From Thermanaerothrix sp. (GTDB taxonomy: Bacteria; Synergistota; Synergistia; Synergistales; Synergistaceae): a stretch of DNA of 39,284 bases. How positions within the stretch are numbered: position 1 is the stretch's first letter; every line of letters starts with the position of its first letter. Where the stretch lies: positions 1-39,284 of the forward strand of contig JAOACP010000018.1 of assembly GCA_026417795.1 (NCBI GenBank), given 5' to 3'. Position numbers and translations under genes: made by a program. This document shows, piece by piece, positions 24,011 through 33,211 of this stretch. The notes under the pieces were generated by a model, which was not told where the DNA came from, searched no databases, and saw only the letters and a program-made list of their open reading frames with translations.

Positions 24011-24772
24011 ATGAGGGTGTCTGAGTTTGCGGCGTTACTGGAAGAGGTTTTGCCGTTCCGTTGGGCTTATGATTGGGACAACTGTGGTCTTGTGGTAGGT
24101 AGTGGCTCGTCTTGGTTTGACCGGGTGGCTATCTCCTTGGACGCGGATATTGGCTCGATTCGCTGGGCGGCGGAAAACCATTGCTCCCTGTTGGTGGTTC
24201 ACCATCCCCCCGTTTTCAACCCCATGAGGCGGGTTGTGGATGATGTGGTTGGCTTACCCATTATCGAAGCCTTACGGCTTGGGGTGTCTTTGTATGCCTG
24301 CCACACAAATTGGGATGTGGCCCCGTCGGGGGCCAGCGTCGTGCTGGGCAATGCCCTGGGGCTTTCGGGGATGGTTCCGTTGGAGCCTAGGGGAGATTGG
24401 GGCCTAGGGGTGGCAGGGGACGTTGATCGTAGCAGCTCGCTTAAGATCCTGTCTAGGGCCAAGGCCCTTTGGGGGCTTAGTTGGGCAAGGCTTGAGGGCT
24501 CTTGTGATTCCGTAAGCCGAGTGGCTATATGTGCCGGTTCCGGAGGGGACATGTGGCCCTTGGCCTTGGAAGCCGGTGCTGAGTTGTTTATAACCGCAGA
24601 TGTTAAATATCATTCGGTTCGGGATGCCGTAGCATCGGGGCTTGCCTTAGGCGTGGTGGACCATGGGGAGATGGAGTGGGCCACTATGGAGGCCTTGGGC
24701 AACCTTGTCCGCGGGCTTGGAGTTGAGGTGTTGTTGGCTCCCCGAGGTGAGGTTGTGGCACAATTGGTATAG
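24011..24772 (+). CDS. Nif3-like dinuclear metal-centre protein (YqfO/YbgI family)
   Basis: This family forms toroidal hexamers with two metals per subunit, annotated as GTP cyclohydrolase 1 type 2 homologues; the true function is unsettled. The 253-residue protein has DNCGLVVG near residue 23, VVHHPP with H64 and H65, CHTNWDVA with D102, and DHGEMEWA near the C-terminus, which supply the metal ligands. It is the short form without the inserted PII-like domain. In many genomes it lies near rpoD and dnaG; here it precedes trpS by 66 bp. The ribosome site (GGTGG) is weak. Confidence 0.9.
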   Translation: MRVSEFAALLEEVLPFRWAYDWDNCGLVVGSGSSWFDRVAISLDADIGSIRWAAENHCSLLVVHHPPVFNPMRRVVDDVVGLPIIEALRLGVSLYACHTNWDVAPSGASVVLGNALGLSGMVPLEPRGDWGLGVAGDVDRSSSLKILSRAKALWGLSWARLEGSCDSVSRVAICAGSGGDMWPLALEAGAELFITADVKYHSVRDAVASGLALGVVDHGEMEWATMEALGNLVRGLGVEVLLAPRGEVVAQLV

Positions 24773-24838
24773 TTTTTATGACGGCTCAAAAGATAACGCC
24801 TCTTGTTCTTGGGGGCTTGTGAGAAGGGGTGACCTTAC

Positions 24839-25828
24839 ATGGCGGACAGGGTTTTTAGTGGCATGAGGCCTACCGGTAAGCTACATTTGGGACACATGGC
24901 GGGGGCCTTGACCAATTGGGTTAACCTGCAGGATTCCCATGAGTGTTACTACTGTGTGGTGGATTGGCATGCCCTCATGTCTGATTATGCGGACAGCAGC
25001 ATGCTGATGGACAACTGCAGGGAGATACTGTTGGATTGGCTTGCGGTGGGACTTGACCCTTCGAAATGTTCTATATTTGTTCAGTCTCACGTTAAGGAAC
25101 ATGCGGAACTAAGCCTTGCGCTTTCTATGGTGACCCCGTTGGGGTGGTTGGAGAGGAATCCCACATATAAGGATCAGATACTTAACCTTCAAAACAAGGA
25201 TCTCTCCACCTATGCCTTCTTAGGGTACCCGGTCCTCATGGCGGCGGACATACTTCTTTATAAGGCGGTTAAAGTTCCTGTGGGGGAGGATCAGTCCGCC
25301 CACTTGGAGCTGAGCAGGGAGATAGCAAGGCGTTTTAACTACTATTTTGGGGAGGTATTCCCTGAACCCCAGGCGCTTCATACCACCACTCCAAAGATAC
25401 CTGGAACGGATGGGCGCAAGATGAGTAAGTCATATGGCAACGCCCTCAACATAGCGGATGATCTGAGCGTTCTTTGGGATAAACTTCGCACAATGATGAC
25501 CGATCCGGCCAGGTACAAGAGGACCGATCCTGGGGATCCCGATAAGTGTCCTGTATGGGATCTGCATCGGTTTTTCAACAAGGACTGGGAGGAGATGGAT
25601 GAGCTTGCCCATGGGTGTCGAACCGCTGGCATAGGGTGTGTAGACTGTAAGCGCAAGCTCTTCCGCCATGTGGAGGTGGCCATGGCGCCGATTCATGCTC
25701 GCAGGAGGTCGTTGGAAGGAGACCCAAGCCTGCTGGATGACATAATTCGAGAGGGTGCGATGAAGGCTAAGCTAGTGGCACAACAGACCATGGAGGAAGT
25801 GTACAAGGCAATTGGGATGCTCCGTTAA
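24839..25828 (+). CDS. trpS: Tryptophanyl-tRNA synthetase
   Basis: TrpRS charges tRNA-Trp. The 329-residue class I enzyme has MRPTGKLHLGH (HIGH-type motif at 16-19), the LGYPVLMAADILLY and VGEDQSAHLELSREIA segments that bind tryptophan, and KMSKS at 194-198. The AAGGGG ribosome site lies upstream. No T-box is visible before it, unlike argG. Its 3' end overlaps scpA by 17 bp, a linkage seen in some Gram-positive-like genomes. Confidence 0.97.
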   Translation: MADRVFSGMRPTGKLHLGHMAGALTNWVNLQDSHECYYCVVDWHALMSDYADSSMLMDNCREILLDWLAVGLDPSKCSIFVQSHVKEHAELSLALSMVTPLGWLERNPTYKDQILNLQNKDLSTYAFLGYPVLMAADILLYKAVKVPVGEDQSAHLELSREIARRFNYYFGEVFPEPQALHTTTPKIPGTDGRKMSKSYGNALNIADDLSVLWDKLRTMMTDPARYKRTDPGDPDKCPVWDLHRFFNKDWEEMDELAHGCRTAGIGCVDCKRKLFRHVEVAMAPIHARRRSLEGDPSLLDDIIREGAMKAKLVAQQTMEEVYKAIGMLR

Positions 25829-26570
25829 CCTATCTGATGACGGCAACCTCAGTGTAACCCTTGAGGGGTTTTCCGGCCCTTTGGATCTCCTGTGTCAGCT
25901 TGTGGAAAGGGGCAAGCTGGACGTGGCGCGGATATCTCTGGTGGATCTGCTGGGCAGGTATGTGGAGTTCTTGATGTCTCAAGAGGGAGTTAGCCTTAGG
26001 GAAATAGCTGAGTTCTTCTCTTTCGCGAGTCGTATGGTTCTAACCAAAGTAAGAAGGCTTTTCCCCTCCGTCGAGCCTTTGGAGGAAGATCCTTTGGGGT
26101 TAGATGGAGGCCTGGATCCGGAGGGAGTGCTTCGCACATCCCTTGAAAGGTACAGGCCTATAAGAAAAGCTGCAATTTGGCTGGAAGAGCGGCAAATATG
26201 GCGTGAGAGGTTTTTCGTAAGGCAGGCGGAGGAGGGCCCCCTGCTGTTTGAAGCGGGGGACCTTTTTGCCCTAGGTAGGGTATGGTGGTCCTTGGTGGAT
26301 AGAAGGGATCATGATCAGGACCTCTGGGACGGTTACGGCGAGGATATAGAGGACACAAAGGTTTGTGAGTACAGTGTGGAGGAGATCATGGAGGTTATAG
26401 AGAGGCGGGTCGCTGGTGGGCCGATATCGTTGAGACAGCTTATGGGTAGTGGAGCTCCCAGGGGAATGCTGATAGCCTCCATACTGGCGTTGCTTGAGCT
26501 GTGTCGCTTGGGTAGGATAAGGCTTCTTCAGGAGGAACCGTTTGATGACATCGTCTTCTCAGCTCCATGA
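25812..26570 (+). CDS. scpA: Segregation and condensation protein A
   Basis: ScpA is the kleisin that bridges SMC heads. The 252-residue protein opens with the family block LEGFSGPLDLLCQLVERGKLD, then DLLGRYVEFL and FFSFASRMVLTKVRRLFP, and ends with a winged-helix block (LLALLELCRLGRIRLLQEE type). TTG 25812 is the only in-frame start before the conserved block; it lies within the end of trpS and has a weak ribosome site, so translation is probably coupled. Confidence 0.93.
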   Translation: MGCSVNLSDDGNLSVTLEGFSGPLDLLCQLVERGKLDVARISLVDLLGRYVEFLMSQEGVSLREIAEFFSFASRMVLTKVRRLFPSVEPLEEDPLGLDGGLDPEGVLRTSLERYRPIRKAAIWLEERQIWRERFFVRQAEEGPLLFEAGDLFALGRVWWSLVDRRDHDQDLWDGYGEDIEDTKVCEYSVEEIMEVIERRVAGGPISLRQLMGSGAPRGMLIASILALLELCRLGRIRLLQEEPFDDIVFSAP

Positions 26571-27156
26571 CCAAGGGTCGCTGGTGGACCTGGATAGGAA
26601 GGTAGAGGCGGTACTGTTCGTGTCCGCTGCCCCGGGTGATGAGCGTGAGCTCGCTTCGTTTTTTTGGGTTTCTCCCAGGGAGGTCATAGAATCCCTAGGC
26701 AGATTGAAAGCCCGATACGAGGGATGCTCCGGTTTGGATCTCATATCCGTGGCGGAAGGATGGCAGATGGTCACCGCCGGCGACCTGGCAGAGGTGGTGG
26801 CTACGTTTAGGGACGTCTCTCAGAGCCAACGGGTGCGGTTAAGCAGGGCGGCGCTGGAGACCCTTGCGGCGGTGGCGTATCATCAACCCATAACCAGGGC
26901 GGAGATAGAGGAGATAAGGGGCGTTCGGTGCGACCGGGTTTTGGACACCCTTCTAAAGCACGGTTTGATACGGATAGGGGGCCGCAAGAAGAGTCCTGGT
27001 AATCCGTTGCTTTACAGGACTACTTCCCGTTTCATGGATTTATTCGGGTTGTCATCCCTTTCGGATCTTCCGTCCCTGGAGGACCTGATGGAGGAGGTAG
27101 GAGCAATAGAGGAGGGCCACTCTTGCTGGACAGGGGGAGATGTGGTTGAGAATTAA
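26545..27156 (+). CDS. scpB: Segregation and condensation protein B
   Basis: ScpB dimerises and binds ScpA in the SMC complex. About 203 residues: VEAVLFVSAAP near residue 20, ALETLAAVAYHQPITRAEIEEIRG, LLKHGLIRIGGRKKSPGNPLLYRTT and FMDLFGL are the tandem winged-helix hallmarks. ATG 26545 lies 9 nt after AGGAGG; TTG 26542 is the alternative. It overlaps scpA by 26 bp. Confidence 0.95.
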   Translation: MTSSSQLHDQGSLVDLDRKVEAVLFVSAAPGDERELASFFWVSPREVIESLGRLKARYEGCSGLDLISVAEGWQMVTAGDLAEVVATFRDVSQSQRVRLSRAALETLAAVAYHQPITRAEIEEIRGVRCDRVLDTLLKHGLIRIGGRKKSPGNPLLYRTTSRFMDLFGLSSLSDLPSLEDLMEEVGAIEEGHSCWTGGDVVEN

Positions 27157-27850
27157 CCAATATCTTGCAAGATGTGGCTTGGGCTCCAGGAGAAACGTTG
27201 AAGCTCTCATCCTGAGTCATCGGGTATCTGTAAACGGCGAGATGGTGGAAGATCTTTCCTTCAAAGTTCAGCAAGGGGACCTTGTGATGGTGGACTCCAA
27301 GGTGGTAAGGCCGCTGGAGTCCATTTATCTTGTCATGAACAAGCCGGTGGGGGTGGTCTGTGCGGTGAGGGATCCTAGATACAAGACGGTCTTGGATTTG
27401 CTCCCCTTCCGCGTTCGCCGTCTTGCCCCCTTCCCGGTGGGCCGGCTTGACAAGGATAGCCAGGGGCTTTTGATCCTAACCAACGACGGTGATTTTTGTG
27501 ACTCCCTGTTGCATCCAAGTAGGGGTATAATTAAAACCTATGAAGTGGAGCTGGACGGAGAGATTCGTCTTGATATGTTAGATAGACTCAGGCGTGGAGT
27601 ATGGTCCGAAGGGGAATTACTTAAGCCAGTCCTCGTGGACAGGATCGGATCGAATAAGATTAGGGTTGAGCTCCAGGAGGGTAAGAAGAGAGAGATACGA
27701 CGGATGGTTGCCTCTTTGGGGCTTAGAGTTAAGCTTCTTCTGCGTAGAAAGATAGGTAAAATGGAACTTAGACATCTTCCCTACGACGACTTTGCCCTTT
27801 TCTCAAAGGATGACATGTGGCATCATATCACTGTGGGTGGTATGGTATAG
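27146..27850 (+). CDS. rluB: RsuA/RluB-family pseudouridine synthase
   Basis: The 234-residue protein has an N-terminal S4 RNA-binding domain (RINQYLARCGLGSRRN) and a catalytic domain with the Asp in GRLDKDSQGLLILTNDG, IKTYEVEL and GKKREIRRM. Linkage to scpA-scpB is typical of RluB, which modifies 23S rRNA near position 2605, but RsuA-type activity cannot be excluded. ATG 27140 nearly touches the GGGGGA ribosome site; TTG 27146 has better spacing and gives the usual N-terminus. It overlaps the end of scpB. Confidence 0.92.
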   Translation: MRINQYLARCGLGSRRNVEALILSHRVSVNGEMVEDLSFKVQQGDLVMVDSKVVRPLESIYLVMNKPVGVVCAVRDPRYKTVLDLLPFRVRRLAPFPVGRLDKDSQGLLILTNDGDFCDSLLHPSRGIIKTYEVELDGEIRLDMLDRLRRGVWSEGELLKPVLVDRIGSNKIRVELQEGKKREIRRMVASLGLRVKLLLRRKIGKMELRHLPYDDFALFSKDDMWHHITVGGMV

Positions 27851-27901
27851 CATAGGGGTTGTGGAGGAAGTTTTTACCCTGATGTTATTAGGAGGGGTTA
27901 T

Positions 27902-28795
27902 ATGCAAGGGCTTGATGATCGTACCCGTGACCTGATACAAAGGCGTGTGCTTAAGCGTGTCAGCGATATACCTTCTTTGCCCCAGTTTGTCATAGATACC
28001 CTCAAGAAGCTTGATGATCCTAAGAGCAATGCCCAGGATGTGGCGGATAAGCTTGCCAAGGATGAGGGTTTGGTGCTCAGAATACTGCGGTTGGCTAACT
28101 CCGCTTACTATGGTTTGCCCCGAAGGATAACCAGTGTTTCGGAGGCAATCGCATTGCTGGGTTTTAAAACAGTTAAGAGTATTGTGCTTGCCGCATCGGT
28201 TTACAAGTTCATGGATGGGGCTTTCACCGGTTATGCCCTTGACCGGGGTGAGCTATGGAAGCACTCCTTGAGCGTAGCGTTCTCTGCCCGCCATATAGCC
28301 AAGCGTTTTAAGGATGTGGACGATGAGGAAGCTTATGTGGCGGGTATGGTGCACGACATCGGTAAAATAGTGCTCAATGATTACGTGCGCTTTGGGTACA
28401 GCATAATAGTTAAGCTGGTAGAGGAAGACAAAATGCCGTTCATGGACGCGGAGCGCCAGGTCTTGGGGTTTGATCATGCCCAGGTTGGTGGCCTTATAAT
28501 GGAGCAGTGGAACCTGCCCGAGCGTTACATGTTGGCTGCCAGATATCACCATTCGCCCTGGGAGCTGCCAGACGAGTACTTGGAGCACCGTAAGTTCCTT
28601 GACGTGGTACACGTGGCCAATGCGCTGTGCCTTATGTTGGGGGCCGGCTTGGGGGCCGATGGTCTTCAGTATAGCGTATGGCCTGAAAGCTTGGAGCGGC
28701 TTGGTCTTTCATCCGACGTTGAGCCATTGATGTCTGAGCTGGTTGATCTTATGGCCCAGGTGGACGAGGAGCTCTCCATGGAGGCCATGGAATGA
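27902..28795 (+). CDS. HDOD-domain protein
   Basis: HDOD domains are HD-related output modules found in signalling proteins. The 297-residue protein is a lone HDOD domain: IPSLPQFVIDTLKKLDDP near residue 22, LVLRILRLANSAYYGLPR, and SVSEAIALLGFKTVKSIVL. Residues WKHS and VHDIGK keep HD-like metal ligands, so phosphodiesterase activity is possible but not shown. No receiver, GGDEF or EAL domain is attached. AGGAGGGG precedes the ATG, and its end overlaps cmk as ATGA. Confidence 0.9.
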   Translation: MQGLDDRTRDLIQRRVLKRVSDIPSLPQFVIDTLKKLDDPKSNAQDVADKLAKDEGLVLRILRLANSAYYGLPRRITSVSEAIALLGFKTVKSIVLAASVYKFMDGAFTGYALDRGELWKHSLSVAFSARHIAKRFKDVDDEEAYVAGMVHDIGKIVLNDYVRFGYSIIVKLVEEDKMPFMDAERQVLGFDHAQVGGLIMEQWNLPERYMLAARYHHSPWELPDEYLEHRKFLDVVHVANALCLMLGAGLGADGLQYSVWPESLERLGLSSDVEPLMSELVDLMAQVDEELSMEAME

Positions 28796-29463
28796 ACCGT
28801 AGGGGTCCCGTGGTGGTGCTAGATGGTCCCGCTGGTTCTGGGAAGAGCACGGTGGCCAAGATGCTGGCTCGGGCTCTTGGGCTTCCTCATCTGGATACCG
28901 GCGCCATCTACAGGGCTGTGGCTTTGTACATGCGTCAGCGGGGCATACCCCCGGAGGACAGCGATGAACTTCGCAGAGCCTTGGAGGGTGTGGCAGTGGA
29001 GATGCGGGAGGGCAGGGTGCTCCTTTGTGGATGCGATGTCACGGAGGAGATAAGAGCCCCTGAGGTTGACTCGGTGGTGTCAAGCTATGCTGCCATCCCC
29101 TCGGTTAGGCGTGCTCTTCTTGGTTTCCAGAGGGATCAGGCTAGGTGTGGTGTGGTTGCAGAGGGGCGGGATATGGGGTCGGTCGTGTTCCCCGATGCGG
29201 ATGTGAAGATATTTTTGACCGCCTCTCCGGAGGAAAGGGCCAGGAGGAGGCATCTGCAAAGGCTATCCTCTGGGGTTGAATCCGACTATGATGAGGTCCT
29301 AAGGCAAGTGATGGAGCGGGACAGGTTGGATACCCAAAGGGAGTGTTCTCCGCTTCAGATGGATCCAGGCGCGTTTCTTCTGGACACTACCGGTTTGTCC
29401 TTGGAACAGGTGGTAGAAGTCCTTGAAAAAGAGGTGAGGTTGAGGCTTGGTGAGAGAGCTTAA
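28792..29463 (+). CDS. cmk: Cytidylate kinase
   Basis: Cmk phosphorylates CMP and dCMP. The 223-residue protein has the P-loop DGPAGSGKST (11-20), LDTGAIYRAVAL, VAEGRDMGSVVFPDADVKIFLTA in pieces and a DRLDTQRECSPL lid segment. It starts within the HDOD gene stop and overlaps plsC. The cmk-plsC pairing is common. Confidence 0.97.
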   Translation: MNRRGPVVVLDGPAGSGKSTVAKMLARALGLPHLDTGAIYRAVALYMRQRGIPPEDSDELRRALEGVAVEMREGRVLLCGCDVTEEIRAPEVDSVVSSYAAIPSVRRALLGFQRDQARCGVVAEGRDMGSVVFPDADVKIFLTASPEERARRRHLQRLSSGVESDYDEVLRQVMERDRLDTQRECSPLQMDPGAFLLDTTGLSLEQVVEVLEKEVRLRLGERA

Positions 29464-30094
29464 GCAGAGCCGTTTCCTTTACTGCCTAGTGAAGGGCCTC
29501 TTTCGCGGGGCCCTCTCGTTGTATTTTAGGGTACATGTGAAGGGATTGAAGGGGCGTTCTCTGCCCTCCCCCTTGATAGTGGCTTCTAACCATTGTAGCC
29601 ACCTGGATCCACCTTTAGTAGGATCCTTCTTCCCTGGAGACCTTTGTTATCTGGCTAAGGAGGAGCTCTTTCGAAGCCCCTTTATGGGATGGATGTTGAC
29701 GCATCTTGGAGCTTGTCCCGTAAGAAGAGAGGACGCCCAGGGAGCGGGCGGCGTGATGCGGCTTATGCTGAAGATACTGAGGGATGGGCGCAGCCTTTTG
29801 ATCTTCCCGGAGGGCACCCGCTCTATGGATGGAAGGCTTCAACCCCTTGAGGAGGGGGTGGCCTTCTTGAGCTTGAAGGCCAATGTGCCTATTTTGCCTG
29901 TCTTTGTAAGAGGAACTTTTGAAGCCTTTCCCAAGGGTGCTAAGATGCCAAGGCGCGGGGATATAACGTTGAGCTTCGGCGACATAATAAGTCCCGAGCC
30001 TTTCTTGAATGCTCACGGTAACGGCAGGGAAGCCAGGGGAGGGCTGCTTTCGGCATTAGAGGCGTCGTTTAGGGAGTTGGAACGGGATTTATGA
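29447..30094 (+). CDS. plsC: 1-acyl-sn-glycerol-3-phosphate acyltransferase
   Basis: PlsC makes phosphatidic acid at the inner membrane face. The 215-residue protein has the catalytic NHCSHLD (N48-D54; NHX4D), a FPEGTRS substrate motif and VPILPVFVRGT. A hydrophobic N-terminal stretch (about 11-30) is probably the membrane anchor. The start is TTG 29447 or GTG 29450, both inside cmk. Its stop overlaps the hflX start as ATGA. Confidence 0.93.
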   Translation: MVRELKQSRFLYCLVKGLFRGALSLYFRVHVKGLKGRSLPSPLIVASNHCSHLDPPLVGSFFPGDLCYLAKEELFRSPFMGWMLTHLGACPVRREDAQGAGGVMRLMLKILRDGRSLLIFPEGTRSMDGRLQPLEEGVAFLSLKANVPILPVFVRGTFEAFPKGAKMPRRGDITLSFGDIISPEPFLNAHGNGREARGGLLSALEASFRELERDL

Positions 30095-31164
30095 TGGAAG
30101 ACGGAGCCATAGTAGTGTCCATAGACCCAACCGACGAGGCTTCCATCGAAGAGACAGAGGCCCTGCTGGCCAACTTGGGTTACAGAAGGTTCCGCCGGAT
30201 GGTTCAGAAGCGGCGGTGTCCAGATCCTTCCAGCTACATAGGCTCCGGTTTCTGCCTTAAGGTGGCCGGTGCGGCGGCGGAAGGCGGTTTCCGTTTGGTG
30301 GTTGTGGATGGTCAGCTTACCCCGACTCAGAGGAGAACTTTGGCTGATTTGCTTAAGTTGGAGGTTTGGGATAGGCCTTATCTTATAATGAAGATATTTG
30401 AATCCAGGGCCCATACTGCGGAAGCTAAGCTTCAAGTTCAGTTGGCGGCGATGAAGCATGAGATCCCTTACCTCAAGGGCCTGGGATTTCAGATGTCCAG
30501 GGCAGGGGGCGGCATAGGGACCAGGGGCCCCGGCGAAACCGAGTTTGAGCGGCACCGGCGTAAGATAGTTCGCCGTGCCAGGGCTGTGGAGGCCAAACTA
30601 GATGAACTGCGCCGGAGACGCTCCGCCCAGAGAGAGCGTAGGGAGAGGCTCGGCATAAAGACCGTTGCCCTGGTTGGTTATACAAATAGCGGGAAGACCA
30701 CCCTTCTATCCAAGTTATCAGGAGATGTGGATGTGAAGGGGGCGGATAAGTTGTTTGCCACCCTTGATACCCTTACCAGGGGGGTTCGTCTTGACGACCA
30801 CAGGGTGGTGATATTCTCCGATACCGTTGGATTCATAAGGAAACTCCCTGTGGAGCTTGTGGCGGCGTTTCGAGCTACCCTGGAGGAGGTCGCCCTTGCA
30901 GATATGGTGGCTATGGTGATAGACGGGGCTTCTCCTGAGGCGATAAACCACCTTGATGTGATAGAAGAAGTGTTGGATCAGATAGGAGCCGGTAACGTCA
31001 GGAGGCTGGTGCTGCTTAACAAGAGGGATATATGGGATTCAGACGGCGAAGGATTTGAGATTCTCAGCGCTGTTAAGGCTAGGGGATTTCCTGTTTTCCC
31101 GGTAAGCGCCCTAACCGGCCAGGGAATACAAGAGTTTTTGGCGTGGCTTTCCGATGTCATTTGA
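30091..31164 (+). CDS. hflX: Ribosome-associated GTPase HflX
   Basis: HflX splits stalled or heat-damaged ribosomes. The 357-residue protein has the N-terminal HflX domain, then the family-specific GTRGPGETEFERHRRKI with an Arg/Glu-rich helix pair, and the GTPase domain with G1 GYTNSGKTT, DTVGFIRKLP and NKRD. It ends soon after the G5 region (VSALTGQG), so it lacks the C-terminal extension of the 426-residue E. coli protein, which is common outside Proteobacteria. ATG 30091 or 30094 may start. Confidence 0.95.
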   Translation: MMEDGAIVVSIDPTDEASIEETEALLANLGYRRFRRMVQKRRCPDPSSYIGSGFCLKVAGAAAEGGFRLVVVDGQLTPTQRRTLADLLKLEVWDRPYLIMKIFESRAHTAEAKLQVQLAAMKHEIPYLKGLGFQMSRAGGGIGTRGPGETEFERHRRKIVRRARAVEAKLDELRRRRSAQRERRERLGIKTVALVGYTNSGKTTLLSKLSGDVDVKGADKLFATLDTLTRGVRLDDHRVVIFSDTVGFIRKLPVELVAAFRATLEEVALADMVAMVIDGASPEAINHLDVIEEVLDQIGAGNVRRLVLLNKRDIWDSDGEGFEILSAVKARGFPVFPVSALTGQGIQEFLAWLSDVI

Positions 31165-31174
31165 ATCCGATCCC

Positions 31175-31236
31175 AAGCCCCTCCCGTTTATAGAGGGTTT
31201 ACGGCGTTGCATTTAGCGCTTTAGTGGGGCTTTTCT
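31175..31236 (+). terminator. Possible structured terminator after hflX
   Basis: AAGCCCC (31175-31181) can pair with GGGGCTT (31226-31232), followed by TTTTCT. The 44 nt between can form two small hairpins (CCTC/GAGG and GCG/CGC). The fold is plausible but long-looped, so confidence is limited. Confidence 0.4.
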
Positions 31237-31257
31237 CGTGTAGGGGGGGAATGGCTT

Positions 31258-32133
31258 TTGTTCAGCATGACCGGTTATGGTACCGCCAAAGTGGAGGGTG
31301 ACTGGGGAACCATGACCCTTGGGATAACCAGTGTCAACCATCGATATCAGGAGATAACCGTGAAGCTGCCTAGAGAGCTCACATGGTGGGAGCCTTGGTT
31401 TCATAGAAGGATAAGAAGCGCTTTCTCGCGAGGTAAGGTTAACTGCCGGTTGGATGTTCTATGGGGTGGGCGATGTGGAGTTGGCATGGTAAACCGGGAT
31501 TTTCTTGAGGCCCTCTACAGGGATGTTTCGTCGGTAGCATCTGCTGTTGGGGCTCCTCCGGTAGAGCTTGGGGATCTACTGGGAGTAAGCGGAGTTCTTG
31601 ATGGAAGGTCCATCGCAATGGATGAAGATTCGTTGGAGGGGATCTTTGCCGACTTGCTAGACAGGGCTGTTGAGGATTGGAATGGCAGCCGCAGATCCGA
31701 GGGGGATTTCCTCTGGCGGGAGGTTCTGGGCAGGCTCTCCATCTATGAGAACATCATAGATCGTCTAAGCTCCGCGTGGAGTAGTGCCAGAGAACTGGCG
31801 TTCAGCCAGGCTAAGGAGCGAGTGTCTGCGGTGTTGAAGGATATGGATCTTAAGCTAGATGAGTCCCGCTGGGCTCAGGAATTGGTTTTGATGGCGGACA
31901 GATGGGATGTGGAGGAGGAGATCTTAAGGATACGATCCCATCTCATTCAGTTTCGCCAGGTTGGAACCAAGGATGGCCCTTGTGGAAAGCGTTTGGATTT
32001 TATAGTTCAGGAGCTTAACAGGGAGACCAACACCATAGGATCCAAGGTCAATGACGCGGAGCTTAGGGCCATGGTGGTTGACGCTAAGGTTGCCCTGGAG
32101 ATGGTGCGGGAGCAGATTCAAAATCTGGAGTGA
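31258..32133 (+). CDS. yicC: YicC/YloC family endoribonuclease
   Basis: YicC proteins are hexameric RNases implicated in small-RNA turnover. The 291-residue protein begins MFSMTGYG, has [17 protein letters not shown] and ends with [17 protein letters not shown] followed by [12 protein letters not shown]-like residues, matching both family domains. The start is TTG 31258, about 8 nt after AGGGGGGGA; an ATG at 31251 is out of frame. It heads the conserved yicC-remA-gmk-rpoZ-coaBC-priA cluster. Confidence 0.94.
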   Translation: MFSMTGYGTAKVEGDWGTMTLGITSVNHRYQEITVKLPRELTWWEPWFHRRIRSAFSRGKVNCRLDVLWGGRCGVGMVNRDFLEALYRDVSSVASAVGAPPVELGDLLGVSGVLDGRSIAMDEDSLEGIFADLLDRAVEDWNGSRRSEGDFLWREVLGRLSIYENIIDRLSSAWSSARELAFSQAKERVSAVLKDMDLKLDESRWAQELVLMADRWDVEEEILRIRSHLIQFRQVGTKDGPCGKRLDFIVQELNRETNTIGSKVNDAELRAMVVDAKVALEMVREQIQNLE

Positions 32134-32138
32134 GGATC

Positions 32139-32396
32139 ATGAGGATGTTGCACGTGGGTTTTGGGAACATGGTTTCTGTGGACAGGATAATTGCGATAAT
32201 CAGCCCAGCTTCTGCGCCTATAAAGAGATTAAAGGACGAAGCCCAGCGGGAGGGCCGTCTTGTTGATGCCACCCAGGGCAGAAAGACCAGGGCAATACTT
32301 GTCATGGACAGTGGTCACGTGATACTCTCTGCTCTTCAGCCTGAGACGCTTTCCAATCGATTTTCAGCGGAAGGGGCGACAGAGGATGGAGAGTAG
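32139..32396 (+). CDS. remA: RemA/DUF370 family regulator
   Basis: RemA is a small DNA-binding regulator of biofilm matrix and osmoprotection genes in B. subtilis. The 85-residue protein reads [17 protein letters not shown], then [35 protein letters not shown] and LQPETLSNR, nearly the family consensus. I prefer ATG 32139 over GTG 32130, which overlaps the ribosome site; ATG 32145 is another option. It overlaps gmk by 11 bp, the classic remA-gmk coupling. Confidence 0.95.
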   Translation: MRMLHVGFGNMVSVDRIIAIISPASAPIKRLKDEAQREGRLVDATQGRKTRAILVMDSGHVILSALQPETLSNRFSAEGATEDGE

Positions 32397-32976
32397 TAAT
32401 TCCCGAAGGGGGACCCTCTTCGTTATATCCGGTCCCAGCGGCGCTGGGAAAGGTACGCTTCGTAAGATCCTTTTTGACAGGTTGCCGGGACTCTTTTATT
32501 CGGTATCCTACACCACCAGATCCCCAAGACCCGGGGAGACGGATGGAGTGGAGTATAGGTTTGTGTCGGAAGAAGAGTTTAAGCGTATGATAGACGAAGG
32601 GGTTTTCCTGGAGTGGGCCTACGTGCATGGCAAATACTATGGCACTAGTGCGGACGATATTGAGCGGATGCTCGCACAGGGCAGGGATGTGGTGCTTGAG
32701 ATTGATGTCCAAGGAGCCAAACAGGTGAAGCAAAGGATGCCGGATGCGGTAACCATCTTTGTGGAACCCCCATCCGTTGAGGAATTGGAGCATCGTCTTC
32801 AGGGGCGAGGAACCGAAGGGGAGGGTGAGATGTCCTTGCGTCTTAAAAACGCATTGGATGAGCTTTCCCATGCCGGGGAGTATCAGTACAGGGTGGTTAA
32901 TGACCGAGTCGATGACGCCGCAGAGGACTTGGTAAGGATAATAGATAGCCATAGGAAATCCAATGGGAGGTGTTGA
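32386..32976 (+). CDS. gmk: Guanylate kinase
   Basis: Gmk phosphorylates GMP to GDP. The 196-residue protein has the P-loop [10 protein letters not shown] (15-24), [29 protein letters not shown] and [13 protein letters not shown]. The start lies within the end of remA, and rpoZ follows after 3 bp. Confidence 0.97.
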   Translation: MESSNSRRGTLFVISGPSGAGKGTLRKILFDRLPGLFYSVSYTTRSPRPGETDGVEYRFVSEEEFKRMIDEGVFLEWAYVHGKYYGTSADDIERMLAQGRDVVLEIDVQGAKQVKQRMPDAVTIFVEPPSVEELEHRLQGRGTEGEGEMSLRLKNALDELSHAGEYQYRVVNDRVDDAAEDLVRIIDSHRKSNGRC

Positions 32977-32979
32977 CCT

Positions 32980-33210
32980 GTGATATTCTGTGATATCGAT
33001 AGGATATGCAGGGAGAGAAAGATACCCAATAAGTACGTTTTGGCACTGGTTGTGGCGGCTAGGGCGAGGCAGCTCAGCGAGAGGAAGGGGCGTCTTGGAG
33101 ATGATGAGAAGTACATCTCTAGGGCTATAGATGAGATCAGCCGTGGAGATGTAGTGCTCTCCTATGGGGTAGATCCTCAACCGGATGCCAGCCTTAAGGA
33201 GGCCAGGTAA
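32980..33210 (+). CDS. rpoZ: RNA polymerase omega subunit
   Basis: Omega assists assembly of the beta-prime subunit. The 76-residue protein has the short omega core IPNKYVLALVVAARARQL, then an acidic segment and AIDEISRGDVV. It starts with GTG after GGGAGGTG and lies between gmk and coaBC, the conserved position, which strengthens the call for so small a protein. Confidence 0.93.
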   Translation: MIFCDIDRICRERKIPNKYVLALVVAARARQLSERKGRLGDDEKYISRAIDEISRGDVVLSYGVDPQPDASLKEAR

Positions 33211-33211
33211 A

